From contig NZ_JACHGN010000002.1 of the NCBI RefSeq assembly GCF_014202315.1, positions 466,306 through 530,305 on the forward strand: a stretch of DNA of 64,000 nucleotides, written 5' to 3'. Positions 16,511-25,425 of the stretch are shown here, piece by piece. The DNA is from Thermocatellispora tengchongensis (GTDB lineage: Bacteria > Actinomycetota > Actinomycetes > Streptosporangiales > Streptosporangiaceae). Below the pieces are notes generated by a model. That model was not told the DNA's origin, did not search any database, and saw only the letters and a program-made list of their open reading frames with translations. Position 1 is the stretch's first letter; every line of letters starts with the position of its first letter. Both the position numbers and the translations under genes were made by a program.

Positions 16511-17485
16511 ATGCGGCGGCGGCGCTTCTTCGCGGTGGGGGCCGGAGTGGCCGTCGCCGTCACGGGGAGCGCCGTGGGTGGGTGCTCCGGGCGCGGCCGG
16601 GCCCTGCGCGACGTGGCCGTCGTTCCCGCCGCCCGCGCCGACCCGCGGGTGCGCGAGGTCGCGGCGGCGCTGGCGCGCGCCCTGGCCCGGGAGCGGCTGG
16701 CGCGCCGGGTGCGGCTGGGCGGCGGGCCCGCGCAGGGGGCCTGGGTCGTCACCGGGCTCGCGGTGCTCGCCGCGGGCGAGGCGGGCGATGGCCGGGGCGC
16801 GGAGGAGGCGGAGGCGACCCCGCTCGCCCGGCTGGTCGGCGAGCGTCAGGTCGTGGTCGTGCCGCGCGGCTCGCGCCTGCGCGACTTCGGCGCGCTCGCC
16901 GACGCCCTGCGGCGCGACCCCGGCTGCCTCACCGTCGCGGGCGGCCCCGTCGGCGGCCCGGAGCACCTGCTGTACGGCCTGATCGCCCAGGGCCTCGGCG
17001 TGGACGCGCGGCGCGTGCAGTACCGCGCGTACGCGAGCGGCGACCAGGTCGCCTCGGCCATGCTCGGCGGCAGGGTGCCGGTGGCCATCGGCCCGGTGCG
17101 GGGCTGGCGCGACCGGGTGGCCGCCCGCCAGGCCAGGGCGCTGGCCGTCTCCTCGGCCGAGCGGCTGCCCGACGTCGAGGCGCCCAGCCTGCTCGAATGC
17201 GGCGTCGGCGTGGACTACGCCGACTGGTGCGGCCTGGTCGGGCCGCGCGGCATGCGCGAGGGCGAGCGCGACCTCGCGATCGAGGTGTGCGACCGGCTCG
17301 GCGACTCCCCGGTCTGGCGGGAGGAGTGCCGCGCGCACGGCTGGACGATGATCCACCTGACCGGCGACGGCTTCGGCGAGTGGCTCGGCACCGAGCTGGT
17401 CCGGATCAGGACCGTCCTCCGCGATCTCGGGCTCCGTACCCGCCCCGGCACAACTTGTAGGGGTACTTGCGTTGATCGCCACTAG
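16511..17485 (+). CDS. Solitary TctC/Bug-type extracytoplasmic binding lipoprotein
   Basis: 324 residues. A twin-arginine-like start (MRRRRFFAVG), a hydrophobic stretch and lipobox VGGC indicate an anchored lipoprotein. The rest has the pattern of tripartite tricarboxylate receptors: VVVPRGSRLRDFGALADAL, a central GGPEHLLYGLIAQGLGVDAR, and GGRVPVAIGPV. The C-terminal residues overlap the first NrdR-like box of the following operon. No TctA or TctB membrane genes are next to it, so the partner is elsewhere or the protein acts as a sensor. The start ATG follows GGGGAGGGGTC. Confidence 0.7.
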   Translation: MRRRRFFAVGAGVAVAVTGSAVGGCSGRGRALRDVAVVPAARADPRVREVAAALARALARERLARRVRLGGGPAQGAWVVTGLAVLAAGEAGDGRGAEEAEATPLARLVGERQVVVVPRGSRLRDFGALADALRRDPGCLTVAGGPVGGPEHLLYGLIAQGLGVDARRVQYRAYASGDQVASAMLGGRVPVAIGPVRGWRDRVAARQARALAVSSAERLPDVEAPSLLECGVGVDYADWCGLVGPRGMREGERDLAIEVCDRLGDSPVWREECRAHGWTMIHLTGDGFGEWLGTELVRIRTVLRDLGLRTRPGTTCRGTCVDRH

Positions 17486-17494
17486 ATGTAGGAT
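17449..17494 (+). promoter_or_regulatory. Two NrdR-like boxes over the ribonucleotide reductase promoter
   Basis: Two copies matching CWANWTNTWG (CAACTTGTAG at 17451-17460 and CTAGATGTAG at 17482-17491) start 31 bases apart, the spacing known for paired NrdR boxes. Between and over them, TTGCGT (17467-17472) and TAGGAT (17489-17494) with a 16-base spacer could be the -35 and -10. NrdR binding here would block the promoter when dATP is high. Confidence 0.6.
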
Positions 17495-17637
17495 CTAGCG
17501 CGTCGCCGAGCCCGGGAACGCCCGGGCGGGCGGCGCGCGCGTGCCGTCCGGCGTGCGCGCGAGGTCCAGGCCCCCGCGGGGGTGCGGGGGACGACGCGGC
17601 GCGGGGCGCGGAGCCACGCGGCGTACTCTCGCGCGCC

Positions 17638-17655
17638 TATACCCCCGGGGGTATA
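17638..17655. promoter_or_regulatory. Perfect 18-bp palindrome before the reductase start
   Basis: TATACCCCCGGGGGTATA is a perfect palindrome ending 14 bases before the GTG start. GC-rich cores flanked by TAC/GTA resemble operators of copper-sensing CsoR-family repressors. In RNA it could also form a 7-bp stem close to the ribosome-binding site. No CsoR gene is in the window. Confidence 0.5.
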
Positions 17656-17669
17656 CGGAAGGGGAGTAT

Positions 17670-19853
17670 GTGATCGACGTCGCCACCGCCTCCCAGGAGC
17701 GGCGCGCCGCCATCGAGCGGGCGGCCGCGGGGGTGATCGCCGAGCCGGAGAACTCCGGGGTCGCGGCCCGGCTGCTGGCCGAGGAGATCGCCGAGGAGGC
17801 CGCCGCGCACGGCGTACGCGCCTTCTCGGAGTCGATCGCGGCCACGCACGCCGCCGGGCTGATCCAGGACGAGCTGGCCGCCTTCGTGGCCGCCCGCGCC
17901 GCCGAGCTGGACGCCCTGGTGGACGAGGCCGCCGACGACCGCTTCGAGTACTTCGGCCTGCGCACCGTCTACGACCGCTACCTGCTGCGCCACCCCGAGA
18001 CGCGCAAGGTGCTGGAGCGGCCGCAGCACTTCTTCCTGCGGGTCGCCTGCGGCCTGGCGGCCGGCTCGTACGACGACGCCGCCGAGCTGTACCGCCTGAT
18101 GTCCACGCTGGCCTACCTGCCCAGCTCGCCGACGCTGTTCAACGCCGGCGCCCGCCGCCCGCAACTGTCCTCCTGCTTCCTGCTCGACTCGCCCCGCGAC
18201 GAGCTGGAGGCCATCTACGAGCGGTACGCCCAGGTGGCGCGGCTGTCGAAGTACGCGGGCGGCATCGGCATCTCCTGGACCCGGGTGCGCTCGCGCGGCT
18301 CGCTGATCCGGGGCACCAACGGCCACTCCAACGGCATCGTGCCGTGGCTGCGCACCCTGGACGCCTCGGTGGCCGCGGTCAACCAGGGCGGCCGGCGCAA
18401 GGGCGCCGCCTGCGTCTACCTGGAACCCTGGCACGCCGACGTGGAGGAGTTCCTGGAGCTGCGCGACAACACCGGCGAGGACGCCCGGCGCACCCACAAC
18501 CTGAACCTGGCCAACTGGATCCCGGACGAGTTCATGCGCCGGGTCGAGGCCGACGGCGTCTGGTCGCTGTTCGACCCCAAGCGGGTGCCCGAGCTGGCGG
18601 ACCTGTGGGGCGAGGAGTTCGACGCGGCGTACCGCGCCGCCGAGGCCGAGGGCGCCTACGTACGGCAGGTGCCCGCCCGCGCCCTGTACGCCCGGATGAT
18701 GCGCACCCTGGCCCAGACCGGCAACGGCTGGATGACCTTCAAGGACGCCGCCAACCGCACCTCCAACCAGACCGCCCGCCCGGAGAACGTGATCCACCTG
18801 TCGAACCTGTGCACCGAGATCCTGGAGGTCACCGGCGACAAGGAGACCGCCGTGTGCAACCTGGGCTCGGTCAACCTGGCCGCCCACCTCGCCGCGACCG
18901 GCGACGGGCTCGACTGGGCCCGGCTGCGCGCCACCGTGCGCACGGCGGTGCGGGTGCTGGACCGCACCGTCGACCTCGGCTACTACCCCACGCCGGAGGC
19001 GGAGGCGGCCAACCGCAGGTGGCGGCCGATCGGGCTGGGCGTGATGGGGCTCGCGGACGTGTTCTTCACGCTGCGGCTGCCGTTCGACTCGGCCGAGGCG
19101 CTGGCGCTGTCCACCCGGATCGCCGAGGAGATCGCGCTGGCGGCGTACGGGGCGTCGGCGGAGCTGGCGCGGGAGCGCGGCGCCCACCCGGCGTACGGCG
19201 AGACCCGGGCGGCGGGCGGGGTGCTGCACCCCGACCACTACCCCGGCGCCGTGCCCGCGCACCCGGAGGAGTGGGCGGCCCTGCGGGAGCGGGTCGCGGC
19301 CCACGGGCTGCGCAACTCGCTGCTGATCGCCATCGCGCCGACCGCCACGATCGCGTCCATCGCCGGGTGCTATGAGTGCATCGAGCCGCAGGTGTCCAAC
19401 GTGTTCAAGCGCGAGACGCTGTCGGGGGAGTTCTTGCAGGTGAACCGGTACCTCGTGGCCGACCTGCGGCGGCTGGGGCTGTGGACGCCGCGCGTGCGCG
19501 ACGCGATCAAGCGCGCCGACGGCTCGGTGCAGGACATCCCGGAGATCCCCGATGACCTCAAGGCGCTGTACCGCACCGCGTGGGAGCTGCCGCAGAAGGC
19601 GCTGATCGACCTCGCGGCGGCGCGGCAGCCGTACGTGGACCAGGGCCAGTCGCTGAACCTGTTCATCGCCGCGCCGACCATCGGCAAGCTGTCCTCGATG
19701 TACGCCTACGCCTGGCGCGCCGGGCTGAAGACCACCTACTACCTGCGCTCCCGCCCCGCCACCCGGATCGCGCAGGCGACCGTCCCGATCGAGCCGGAGG
19801 GGGCCGTCGCGTGCTCCCTGGAGAATCCCGAGGTGTGCGAGGCGTGCCAGTGA
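17670..19853 (+). CDS. Class I ribonucleoside-diphosphate reductase, alpha subunit
   Basis: 727 residues from the GTG at 17670; the upstream continuation of the frame is non-coding. It reduces ribonucleotides to deoxyribonucleotides with the beta subunit encoded next. Active-site residues are present: Cys169 (LSSCFLLD), Asn379-Cys381-Glu383 (NLCTEI), Cys396 (VCNLGSVNL), Tyr690-Tyr691 (TTYYLRS) and the C-terminal redox pair CEACQ (723, 726). The N-terminus is a helical region (QERRAAIERAAAGVIAE) with no recognisable ATP-cone, so overall-activity control by dATP binding to a cone is probably missing. Stop and the next start overlap. Confidence 0.92.
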   Translation: MIDVATASQERRAAIERAAAGVIAEPENSGVAARLLAEEIAEEAAAHGVRAFSESIAATHAAGLIQDELAAFVAARAAELDALVDEAADDRFEYFGLRTVYDRYLLRHPETRKVLERPQHFFLRVACGLAAGSYDDAAELYRLMSTLAYLPSSPTLFNAGARRPQLSSCFLLDSPRDELEAIYERYAQVARLSKYAGGIGISWTRVRSRGSLIRGTNGHSNGIVPWLRTLDASVAAVNQGGRRKGAACVYLEPWHADVEEFLELRDNTGEDARRTHNLNLANWIPDEFMRRVEADGVWSLFDPKRVPELADLWGEEFDAAYRAAEAEGAYVRQVPARALYARMMRTLAQTGNGWMTFKDAANRTSNQTARPENVIHLSNLCTEILEVTGDKETAVCNLGSVNLAAHLAATGDGLDWARLRATVRTAVRVLDRTVDLGYYPTPEAEAANRRWRPIGLGVMGLADVFFTLRLPFDSAEALALSTRIAEEIALAAYGASAELARERGAHPAYGETRAAGGVLHPDHYPGAVPAHPEEWAALRERVAAHGLRNSLLIAIAPTATIASIAGCYECIEPQVSNVFKRETLSGEFLQVNRYLVADLRRLGLWTPRVRDAIKRADGSVQDIPEIPDDLKALYRTAWELPQKALIDLAAARQPYVDQGQSLNLFIAAPTIGKLSSMYAYAWRAGLKTTYYLRSRPATRIAQATVPIEPEGAVACSLENPEVCEACQ

Positions 19854-20857
19854 CGACTCGACTGCTGCTCGACCCGGGCATGGACCTGACGCTGCGCCCG
19901 ATGCGCTACCCGGGCTTCTACGAGCGCTTCCGCGCCGCGATCCGCAACACCTGGACGGTGGAGGAGGTGGACCTGCACTCCGACATCGCCGACCTGGCCG
20001 CGCTGGGCGAGCAGGAGCGGCACCTGATCAACCGGCTGGTGGCGTTCTTCGCCACCGGCGACTCGATCGTGGCCAACAACCTGGTGCTCAACCTGTACCA
20101 GCACGTCAACGCGCCAGAGGCGCGGCTGTACCTGAGCCGGCAGCTCTTCGAGGAGGCCGTGCACGTCCAGTTCTACCTGACGCTGCTGGACACCTACCTG
20201 CCCGACCACGACGAGCGGGCCAAGGCGTTCGCGGCGGTGGAGCACATCCCGTCCATCCGCGACAAGGCCGAGTTCTGCTTCCGCTGGATCGACTCCCTGG
20301 CGGAGCTGCGGCGGCTGGAGACGCGCGAGGACCGGCGGGCGTTCCTGCTCAACCTGATCTGCTTCGCCGCCTGCATCGAGGGCCTGTTCTTCTACGGCGC
20401 CTTCGCGTACGTGTACTGGTTCCGGTCGCGGGGCCTGCTCGGTGGGCTGGCCACCGGGACGAACTGGGTGTTCCGCGACGAGTCACTGCACATGGAGTTC
20501 GCCTTCGACGTCGTGGACACCGTGCGCGCGGAGGAGCCGGACCTGTTCGACGCCGAGATGGCCGCGCGGGTGACCGAGATGCTGGAGCAGGCCGTGGCGG
20601 CGGAGCTGGCCTTCGCCCGCGACCTGTGCGGCGACGGCGTGGGCGAGATGACGGCGGAGCGGATGCGCGCGTACCTGGAGTACGTCGCCGACCGGCGGCT
20701 GGCGCGGCTGGGCCTGCCGCCCAGGTACGGCTCGGCCAACCCGTTCGGGTTCATGGAGCTGCAGGACGTGCAGGAGCTGGCCAACTTCTTCGAGCGGCGG
20801 GTGTCGGCGTACCAGGTGGGGGTGACCGGCGAGGTCGCCTTCGACGAGGAGTTCTGA
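19850..20857 (+). CDS. Class I ribonucleoside-diphosphate reductase, beta subunit
   Basis: 335 residues. The GTG at 19850 overlaps the alpha stop (GTGA), with GAGG seven bases before it. The ferritin-like fold carries all expected metal ligands: Asp71 (TGDSIV), Glu102 and His105 (EAVHVQFY), Glu177 (CIEGLFF), Glu211 and His214 (RDESLH). Tyr109, at the position of the radical tyrosine, is present. The protein therefore looks like a tyrosyl-radical enzyme rather than a class Ic type. The C-terminus ends in an acidic tail (VAFDEEF) suited to docking on alpha. Confidence 0.92.
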   Translation: MTTRLLLDPGMDLTLRPMRYPGFYERFRAAIRNTWTVEEVDLHSDIADLAALGEQERHLINRLVAFFATGDSIVANNLVLNLYQHVNAPEARLYLSRQLFEEAVHVQFYLTLLDTYLPDHDERAKAFAAVEHIPSIRDKAEFCFRWIDSLAELRRLETREDRRAFLLNLICFAACIEGLFFYGAFAYVYWFRSRGLLGGLATGTNWVFRDESLHMEFAFDVVDTVRAEEPDLFDAEMAARVTEMLEQAVAAELAFARDLCGDGVGEMTAERMRAYLEYVADRRLARLGLPPRYGSANPFGFMELQDVQELANFFERRVSAYQVGVTGEVAFDEEF

Positions 20858-20943
20858 AGATCCCGATCCGAAGACCCTGGCGGTTACTTTACGCCCTGTT
20901 TGCGGCATTGTGGGGGAGGTGAGGTGAAAGGAGGTCATCGTCA

Positions 20944-22077
20944 GTGTCGTCGCTCCCCAACTGGGTCGTCATGGTCGGTGCCGTGCTGGTGGCGGTCGCG
21001 CTCGTCGAGGTCGTACGCCGCCTGCTCCGCTCCCGGCTGATCGGTGAGCGGTGGGTGCTCTCCGGCCCACTGGTACGACGATGCACCTGGCCCGGGTTCT
21101 CCACGGCCGCGGTGACCACCGCCAACATGGTGTACGTCCCCGACCCGCCCGGCGGGATCGTGGACACCTCGATCAACCTGCTGATGATCGCGTGCGTGTC
21201 CTGGCTGATCATCCAGGCCGCGTACGCGATCACGGACGTCGTCCTGGACCGCCTGGGCACGGTCGAGGGCGACTCCAACCGCCGCGCCCGGCGCACCCGC
21301 ACCCAGATCGCGCTGGTGCGCCGGGTGGCCGCGGCCGTGATCATCGTCGTGGCGATGGGCGCGATGCTGTTCACCTTCCCCGCCGTGCGCGCCCTCGGCG
21401 CCGGGCTGCTGGCCTCGGCCGGCATCGCGGGCGTGATCGTCGGCGTCGCGGCCCAGTCCACGCTGGGCAACATGGTGGCCGGGCTCCAGCTCGCCTTCAG
21501 CGACGCCATCCGCCTGGACGACGTGGTCGTGGTGAAGGGCGAGTGGGGCCGGATCGAGGAGCTGACGCTGACGTACGTCGTGCTCCGGCTGTGGGACGAG
21601 CGGCGCCTGGTCCTGCCCGTCTCCTACTTCACCCAGAACCCCTTCGAGAACTGGACCAGGCACGGCAGCCGGGTGATCGGGCACGTCTTCCTGCGCGTGG
21701 ACTGGTCGGTGCCGGTGGAGGAGCTGCGCTCCGAGCTGTACGCGTTCCTGCGCGCCCACCCGCTGTGGGACCAGAAGGACTGGACCCTCCAGGTCACCGA
21801 CCTGCTGCCCAACGGGCTGGTCGAGCTGCGCGCGCTGATGAGCGCCGCCGACTCGGCCAGCGCCTGGGACCTGAAGTGCGACGCGCGGGAGTTCCTGGTG
21901 GGCTACATCAGGGAGAAGTACCCTGAGACCCTGCCCAGGTTCCGGGTCGAGGCCGTCGGCGAGCGTCCGGGCGCCGACCCCATCGGGCCTCCGCCGCGCG
22001 CCTTCGCCGCCCCCGGCGACGGGACGGCCGAGGGCGCCGAGCCCACGGCCGACGGCAAGGAGGACGGCCAGGGGTAG
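20944..22077 (+). CDS. MscS-type mechanosensitive channel
   Basis: 377 residues starting at GTG, with AAAGGAGG nine bases upstream. Hydrophobic helices near 8-28, 75-100 and 125-150 precede the pore-lining TM3 region (LGAGLLASAGIAGVIVGVAA followed by QSTLGNMVAG), then the cytoplasmic beta domain (IRLDDVVVVKGEWGRIEEL and VLPVSYFTQNPFENWTR). The tail of about 40 residues is Pro/Gly/acid-rich and probably disordered. It would release solutes on osmotic downshock. It stands alone; its strong ribosome-binding site follows a short gap after the reductase. Confidence 0.88.
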   Translation: MSSLPNWVVMVGAVLVAVALVEVVRRLLRSRLIGERWVLSGPLVRRCTWPGFSTAAVTTANMVYVPDPPGGIVDTSINLLMIACVSWLIIQAAYAITDVVLDRLGTVEGDSNRRARRTRTQIALVRRVAAAVIIVVAMGAMLFTFPAVRALGAGLLASAGIAGVIVGVAAQSTLGNMVAGLQLAFSDAIRLDDVVVVKGEWGRIEELTLTYVVLRLWDERRLVLPVSYFTQNPFENWTRHGSRVIGHVFLRVDWSVPVEELRSELYAFLRAHPLWDQKDWTLQVTDLLPNGLVELRALMSAADSASAWDLKCDAREFLVGYIREKYPETLPRFRVEAVGERPGADPIGPPPRAFAAPGDGTAEGAEPTADGKEDGQG

Positions 22078-22120
22078 CTCGGCCATGGCGCCGGGGCCGC
22101 ATGGCACCGGGCGCCGCGCC

Positions 22121-22765
22121 TCACAGCGCGCGCACGGTGCCCCCGATCTGGTCGAACAGCGCCTGCTGCCCCTCGCGGTCGGTGCTGATCGTCACGATGC
22201 AGGTCCGCCCGGAGGCGGGCACGTAGAACTGGGTGCCCCTGACCTTCACGCCGCCGGCGGTGAAGGTGTAGACGATCCGCACCGCCGTGCCCGCCCCGGC
22301 CCGTACCTCGCCCGCCTCCGACACCTCGGCGTCCAGCGTGGCGAGCTGCGCCTTGGCGTCGGCGATGAGCTGCGCGGCCGTGGCGCCGGTGCCGCGCTGG
22401 CAGAACCCGTTGAGGTTGGTGGCGAACTTGTCGGGCGAGCGCTCCACCGACGCCGGGTCGGACGCCCACACCGCCTTGCTCGTCACCAGCGCCTTGAGCG
22501 CCTGCTTGGCCTGGTCCAGCGCGGACCCGCTCAGCCCGCTCTGCGCCAGGCCCTGCTCGATGTCGTCCTTGGTCAGATCGAGCGTCGCCCACGACGCCGG
22601 CACCGCCACGCTCACCCCGTTGCCGGGCCCGCCCAGCCGCTTGAACCCCGCCGGCACCGGCGCCTCGGAGACCACCGGAGCGCTCGGTCCCGGATCGCCC
22701 CCGGTGCAACCGGCCACGCACACCACGAGCGCACCTCCGGCGAGAACCCGCTTAGCCCACCCCAC
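22121..22765 (-). CDS. Lipoprotein of unknown function
   Basis: 214 residues with a clear lipoprotein signal (MGWAKRVLAGGALVVCVAGC). The mature part is an alpha/beta domain: VSVAVPASWATLDLTKDDIE, a helical middle with FCQRGTG, and a beta C-terminus (VRGTQFYVPASGRTCIVTIS). The two later cysteines may pair. The organisation resembles small actinobacterial lipoproteins of the LpqN/PsbP-like beta-sheet type, but I see no decisive motif. It is transcribed convergently with MscS; the gap holds no clear hairpin. Confidence 0.65.
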   Translation of the reverse strand: MGWAKRVLAGGALVVCVAGCTGGDPGPSAPVVSEAPVPAGFKRLGGPGNGVSVAVPASWATLDLTKDDIEQGLAQSGLSGSALDQAKQALKALVTSKAVWASDPASVERSPDKFATNLNGFCQRGTGATAAQLIADAKAQLATLDAEVSEAGEVRAGAGTAVRIVYTFTAGGVKVRGTQFYVPASGRTCIVTISTDREGQQALFDQIGGTVRAL

Positions 22766-22941
22766 GCTTCGCTCCCTGCGCTCCTCGGTCCGGACACCGG
22801 CCGGGGCTCGGTCGCACCGTGCCGCCGCCCCGAGACCCCACTGCCGAACGGTGACGGCCGGAGCCTACATCCCCCGGATGCCGCTGCTCCCGCCATGTGC
22901 CGGATTCGTTGCCGGTAGGAGGGGCGTGTGGCGGAGTCGGC

Positions 22942-24177
22942 CTATCTGTCCACCACCTCGTTCTTGCCGATCACGACCACGCCGCTGCGGGTGACGGCGA
23001 AGCGGGTGCGGTCGAGGTCGAGGTCGTAGCCGATGCGGGCGCCGTCGGGGATGACGACGTTCTTGTCGATGATGGCGCGCCGGATCATGGCGCCGCGGCC
23101 GACCTTGACGCTGTCCATCAGGACCGAGTCCTCGACCAGCGAGTGGGAGTGCAGCACGACGCGGGGGGAGAGGATCGAGCGCACGGCGGTGCCGCCGGAG
23201 ACGATCACCCCGGGGGAGACCAGGGAGTCCAGGGCGCGGCCCACGCGGTCGCCGGTGTTGTGCACGAACTTGGCCGGCGGGAGCGGGTCGTGGCCGGTGA
23301 AGATGGGCCAGCGGTCGTTGTAGAGGTTGAAGACCGGGTGCGCGGAGATCAGGTCCATGTGCGCCTCGTAGTACGCGTCCAGCGTCCCCACGTCGCGCCA
23401 GTAGCCGCGGTCGCGCTCGGTGGAGCCCGGCACCACGTTGTCCTTGAAGTCGTAGACCTCCGCGCCGCCCGACTTGACCATCATCGGGATGATGTTGCCG
23501 CCCAGGTCGTGCTTGCTGGTCGGGTCGAGGGCGTCCTCCCGCAGCGCGTCGATCATGGCCTGGGTGCGGAAGACGTAGTTGCCCATCGAGGCGTAGACCT
23601 GGTCGGGCGCGTCCGGGAGGCCCACGGCGTCCTTGGGCTTCTCGCGGAAGGCGACGATCCTGCGCCCGGCGGGGTCGGTCTCGATCACGCCGAACTGGTC
23701 GGCCAGCGACAGCGGCTGCCTGATCGCGGCCACGGTCACGTCGGCGCCGGTGTCCATGTGCTGCTGCACCATCTGCCGGGGGTCCATCCGGTAGATGTGG
23801 TCGGCGCCGAACACGATCACGTGCTCGGGCATCTCGTCGTAGATCAGGTTCAGGTTCTGGAACAGCGCGTCGGCCGAGCCGGAGAACCAGCGCGGGCCGA
23901 GCCGCTGCTGCGCCGGCACCGGCGTCACGTAGTTGCCCAGCATGGCCGACAGCCGCCAGGTGCGGGAGATGTGCCGGTCCAGGCTGTGGTTCTTGTACTG
24001 CGTCAGGACGACGATCTTCAGATAGTGTCCGTTGGCCAGGTTGGAGAGCACGAAGTCGATCAGCCGGTAGATCCCGCCGAAGGGGACGGCGGGTTTGGCG
24101 CGATCCGCGGTCAGCGGCATCAGCCGCTTACCCTCGCCGCCGGCGAGCACGATCGCGAGGACACTGGGCGTCGTCAT
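22942..24177 (-). CDS. glgC: Glucose-1-phosphate adenylyltransferase
   Basis: 411 residues. The start at 24177 gives [20 protein letters not shown], in which the nucleotide-binding GGEGxRL motif sits at the usual place. Further hallmarks are [32 protein letters not shown] and [10 protein letters not shown] (nucleotide site). The C-terminal third is a left-handed beta helix ([20 protein letters not shown]). It makes ADP-glucose for glycogen and for maltose-1-phosphate synthesis. It is divergent from glgM with 57 bases between starts, the same arrangement as in mycobacteria (Rv1213/Rv1212c). Confidence 0.95.
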   Translation of the reverse strand: MTTPSVLAIVLAGGEGKRLMPLTADRAKPAVPFGGIYRLIDFVLSNLANGHYLKIVVLTQYKNHSLDRHISRTWRLSAMLGNYVTPVPAQQRLGPRWFSGSADALFQNLNLIYDEMPEHVIVFGADHIYRMDPRQMVQQHMDTGADVTVAAIRQPLSLADQFGVIETDPAGRRIVAFREKPKDAVGLPDAPDQVYASMGNYVFRTQAMIDALREDALDPTSKHDLGGNIIPMMVKSGGAEVYDFKDNVVPGSTERDRGYWRDVGTLDAYYEAHMDLISAHPVFNLYNDRWPIFTGHDPLPPAKFVHNTGDRVGRALDSLVSPGVIVSGGTAVRSILSPRVVLHSHSLVEDSVLMDSVKVGRGAMIRRAIIDKNVVIPDGARIGYDLDLDRTRFAVTRSGVVVIGKNEVVDR

Positions 24178-24234
24178 AAGCAGGACGATAACCGTACCAA
24201 CCACCACGAAACATCATGCGGCTAAGGTGCGGGT

Positions 24235-25404
24235 ATGCGTGTCGATCTGCTGACCCGGGAGTACCCGCCGGAGGTCTACGGCGGGGCGGGCGTCCATGTC
24301 GAATACCTCGCCCGCGAGCTGCGCCGAATCGCCGACCTGCGGGTCCGCTGCTTCGGCGCGCCCCGGGAGGTGGAGGGCGTCACCGCCTACGCCGTGCCCG
24401 GCGGGCTGGAGACGGCCAACGCCGCGCTCCAGGTGCTCGGCGTCGATCTGGAGATGGCCGCCGCCTGCGCCGGGGCCGACCTGGTGCACAGCCACACGTG
24501 GTACGCCAACTTCGCCGGCCACGTCGCCAAGATGCTGTACGGGGTGCCGCACGTCGTCACCACGCACAGCCTGGAGCCGCTGCGCCCGTGGAAGGCCGAG
24601 CAGCTCGGCGGCGGCTACACGCTGTCCTCCTGGGCCGAGCGCACCACGCTGCTGGCCGCCGACGCGGTGATCGCGGTGTCGGAGGGCATGCGCGCCGACG
24701 TGCTCGCGACGTACCCCGAGATCCCGCCGGAGCGCGTGTCGGTGATCCACAACGGCATCGACACCACCGAGTACGCCCCCGACCCCGGCACCGACGCGCT
24801 GGCCAGGCGGGGCATCGACCCCGGCCGCCCGTACGTCGTGTTCGTCGGCCGCATCACCCGGCAGAAGGGCCTGGTGCACCTGCTGCACGCGGCCCGCTCG
24901 CTGGACCCGGGCGCGCAGCTCGTGCTGTGCGCGGGCGCGCCCGACACGCCGGAGATCGCCGCCGAGGTCGCCGCGCTGGTCGAAGGGCTGGACCGGGAGG
25001 GCGTGGTGTGGATCTCCGAGATGCTGCCGCGCCCCGAGGTGATCCAGATCCTCAGCCACGCCACCGTGTTCGTCTGCCCGTCGGTGTACGAACCGATGGG
25101 CATCGTCAACCTGGAGGCGATGGCCTGCGAGACCGCCGTGGTCGCCACCGAGACCGGGGGCATCCCCGAGGTGGTCGCCGACGGCGAGACCGGGCTGCTC
25201 GTCCCGATCGACCAGGCCGCCGACGGCACCCCGCACGACCCGGAGGCGTTCGCCGCCGGGCTGGCGGAGCGGATCAACGCGCTGCTCGGAGCACCGGAGC
25301 GGGCCAGGGAGATGGGCCGGGCGGGGCGGGCGCGCGCGGTGGAGCACTTCTCCTGGCCGGCCATCGCCCAGCGCACCGCCGGCCTGTACGCCTCGCTGCT
25401 GTGA
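24235..25404 (+). CDS. glgM: Alpha-maltose-1-phosphate synthase (GT4 glycogen synthase type)
   Basis: 389 residues of the GT4 family. The N-domain begins MRVDLLTREYPPEVYGGAGV, with the donor-site glycines; the C-domain has YVVFVGRITRQKGL and the EX7E region VCPSVYEPMGIVNLEAMACE. Its length and divergent pairing with glgC match actinobacterial GlgM (often annotated glgA), which transfers glucose from ADP-glucose to glucose-1-phosphate to form maltose-1-phosphate for GlgE. The glgC product supplies the donor. No glgE is present in the window. Confidence 0.88.
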   Translation: MRVDLLTREYPPEVYGGAGVHVEYLARELRRIADLRVRCFGAPREVEGVTAYAVPGGLETANAALQVLGVDLEMAAACAGADLVHSHTWYANFAGHVAKMLYGVPHVVTTHSLEPLRPWKAEQLGGGYTLSSWAERTTLLAADAVIAVSEGMRADVLATYPEIPPERVSVIHNGIDTTEYAPDPGTDALARRGIDPGRPYVVFVGRITRQKGLVHLLHAARSLDPGAQLVLCAGAPDTPEIAAEVAALVEGLDREGVVWISEMLPRPEVIQILSHATVFVCPSVYEPMGIVNLEAMACETAVVATETGGIPEVVADGETGLLVPIDQAADGTPHDPEAFAAGLAERINALLGAPERAREMGRAGRARAVEHFSWPAIAQRTAGLYASLL

Positions 25405-25425
25405 GGCTGCTATAACCTGGCGGTT

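Noticed and set aside
14401-16752. 783-residue minus-strand open frame over glmS
   Set aside because: The plus strand encodes an unmistakable GlmS. The antisense translation is low-complexity His/Leu/Gly/Val-rich.
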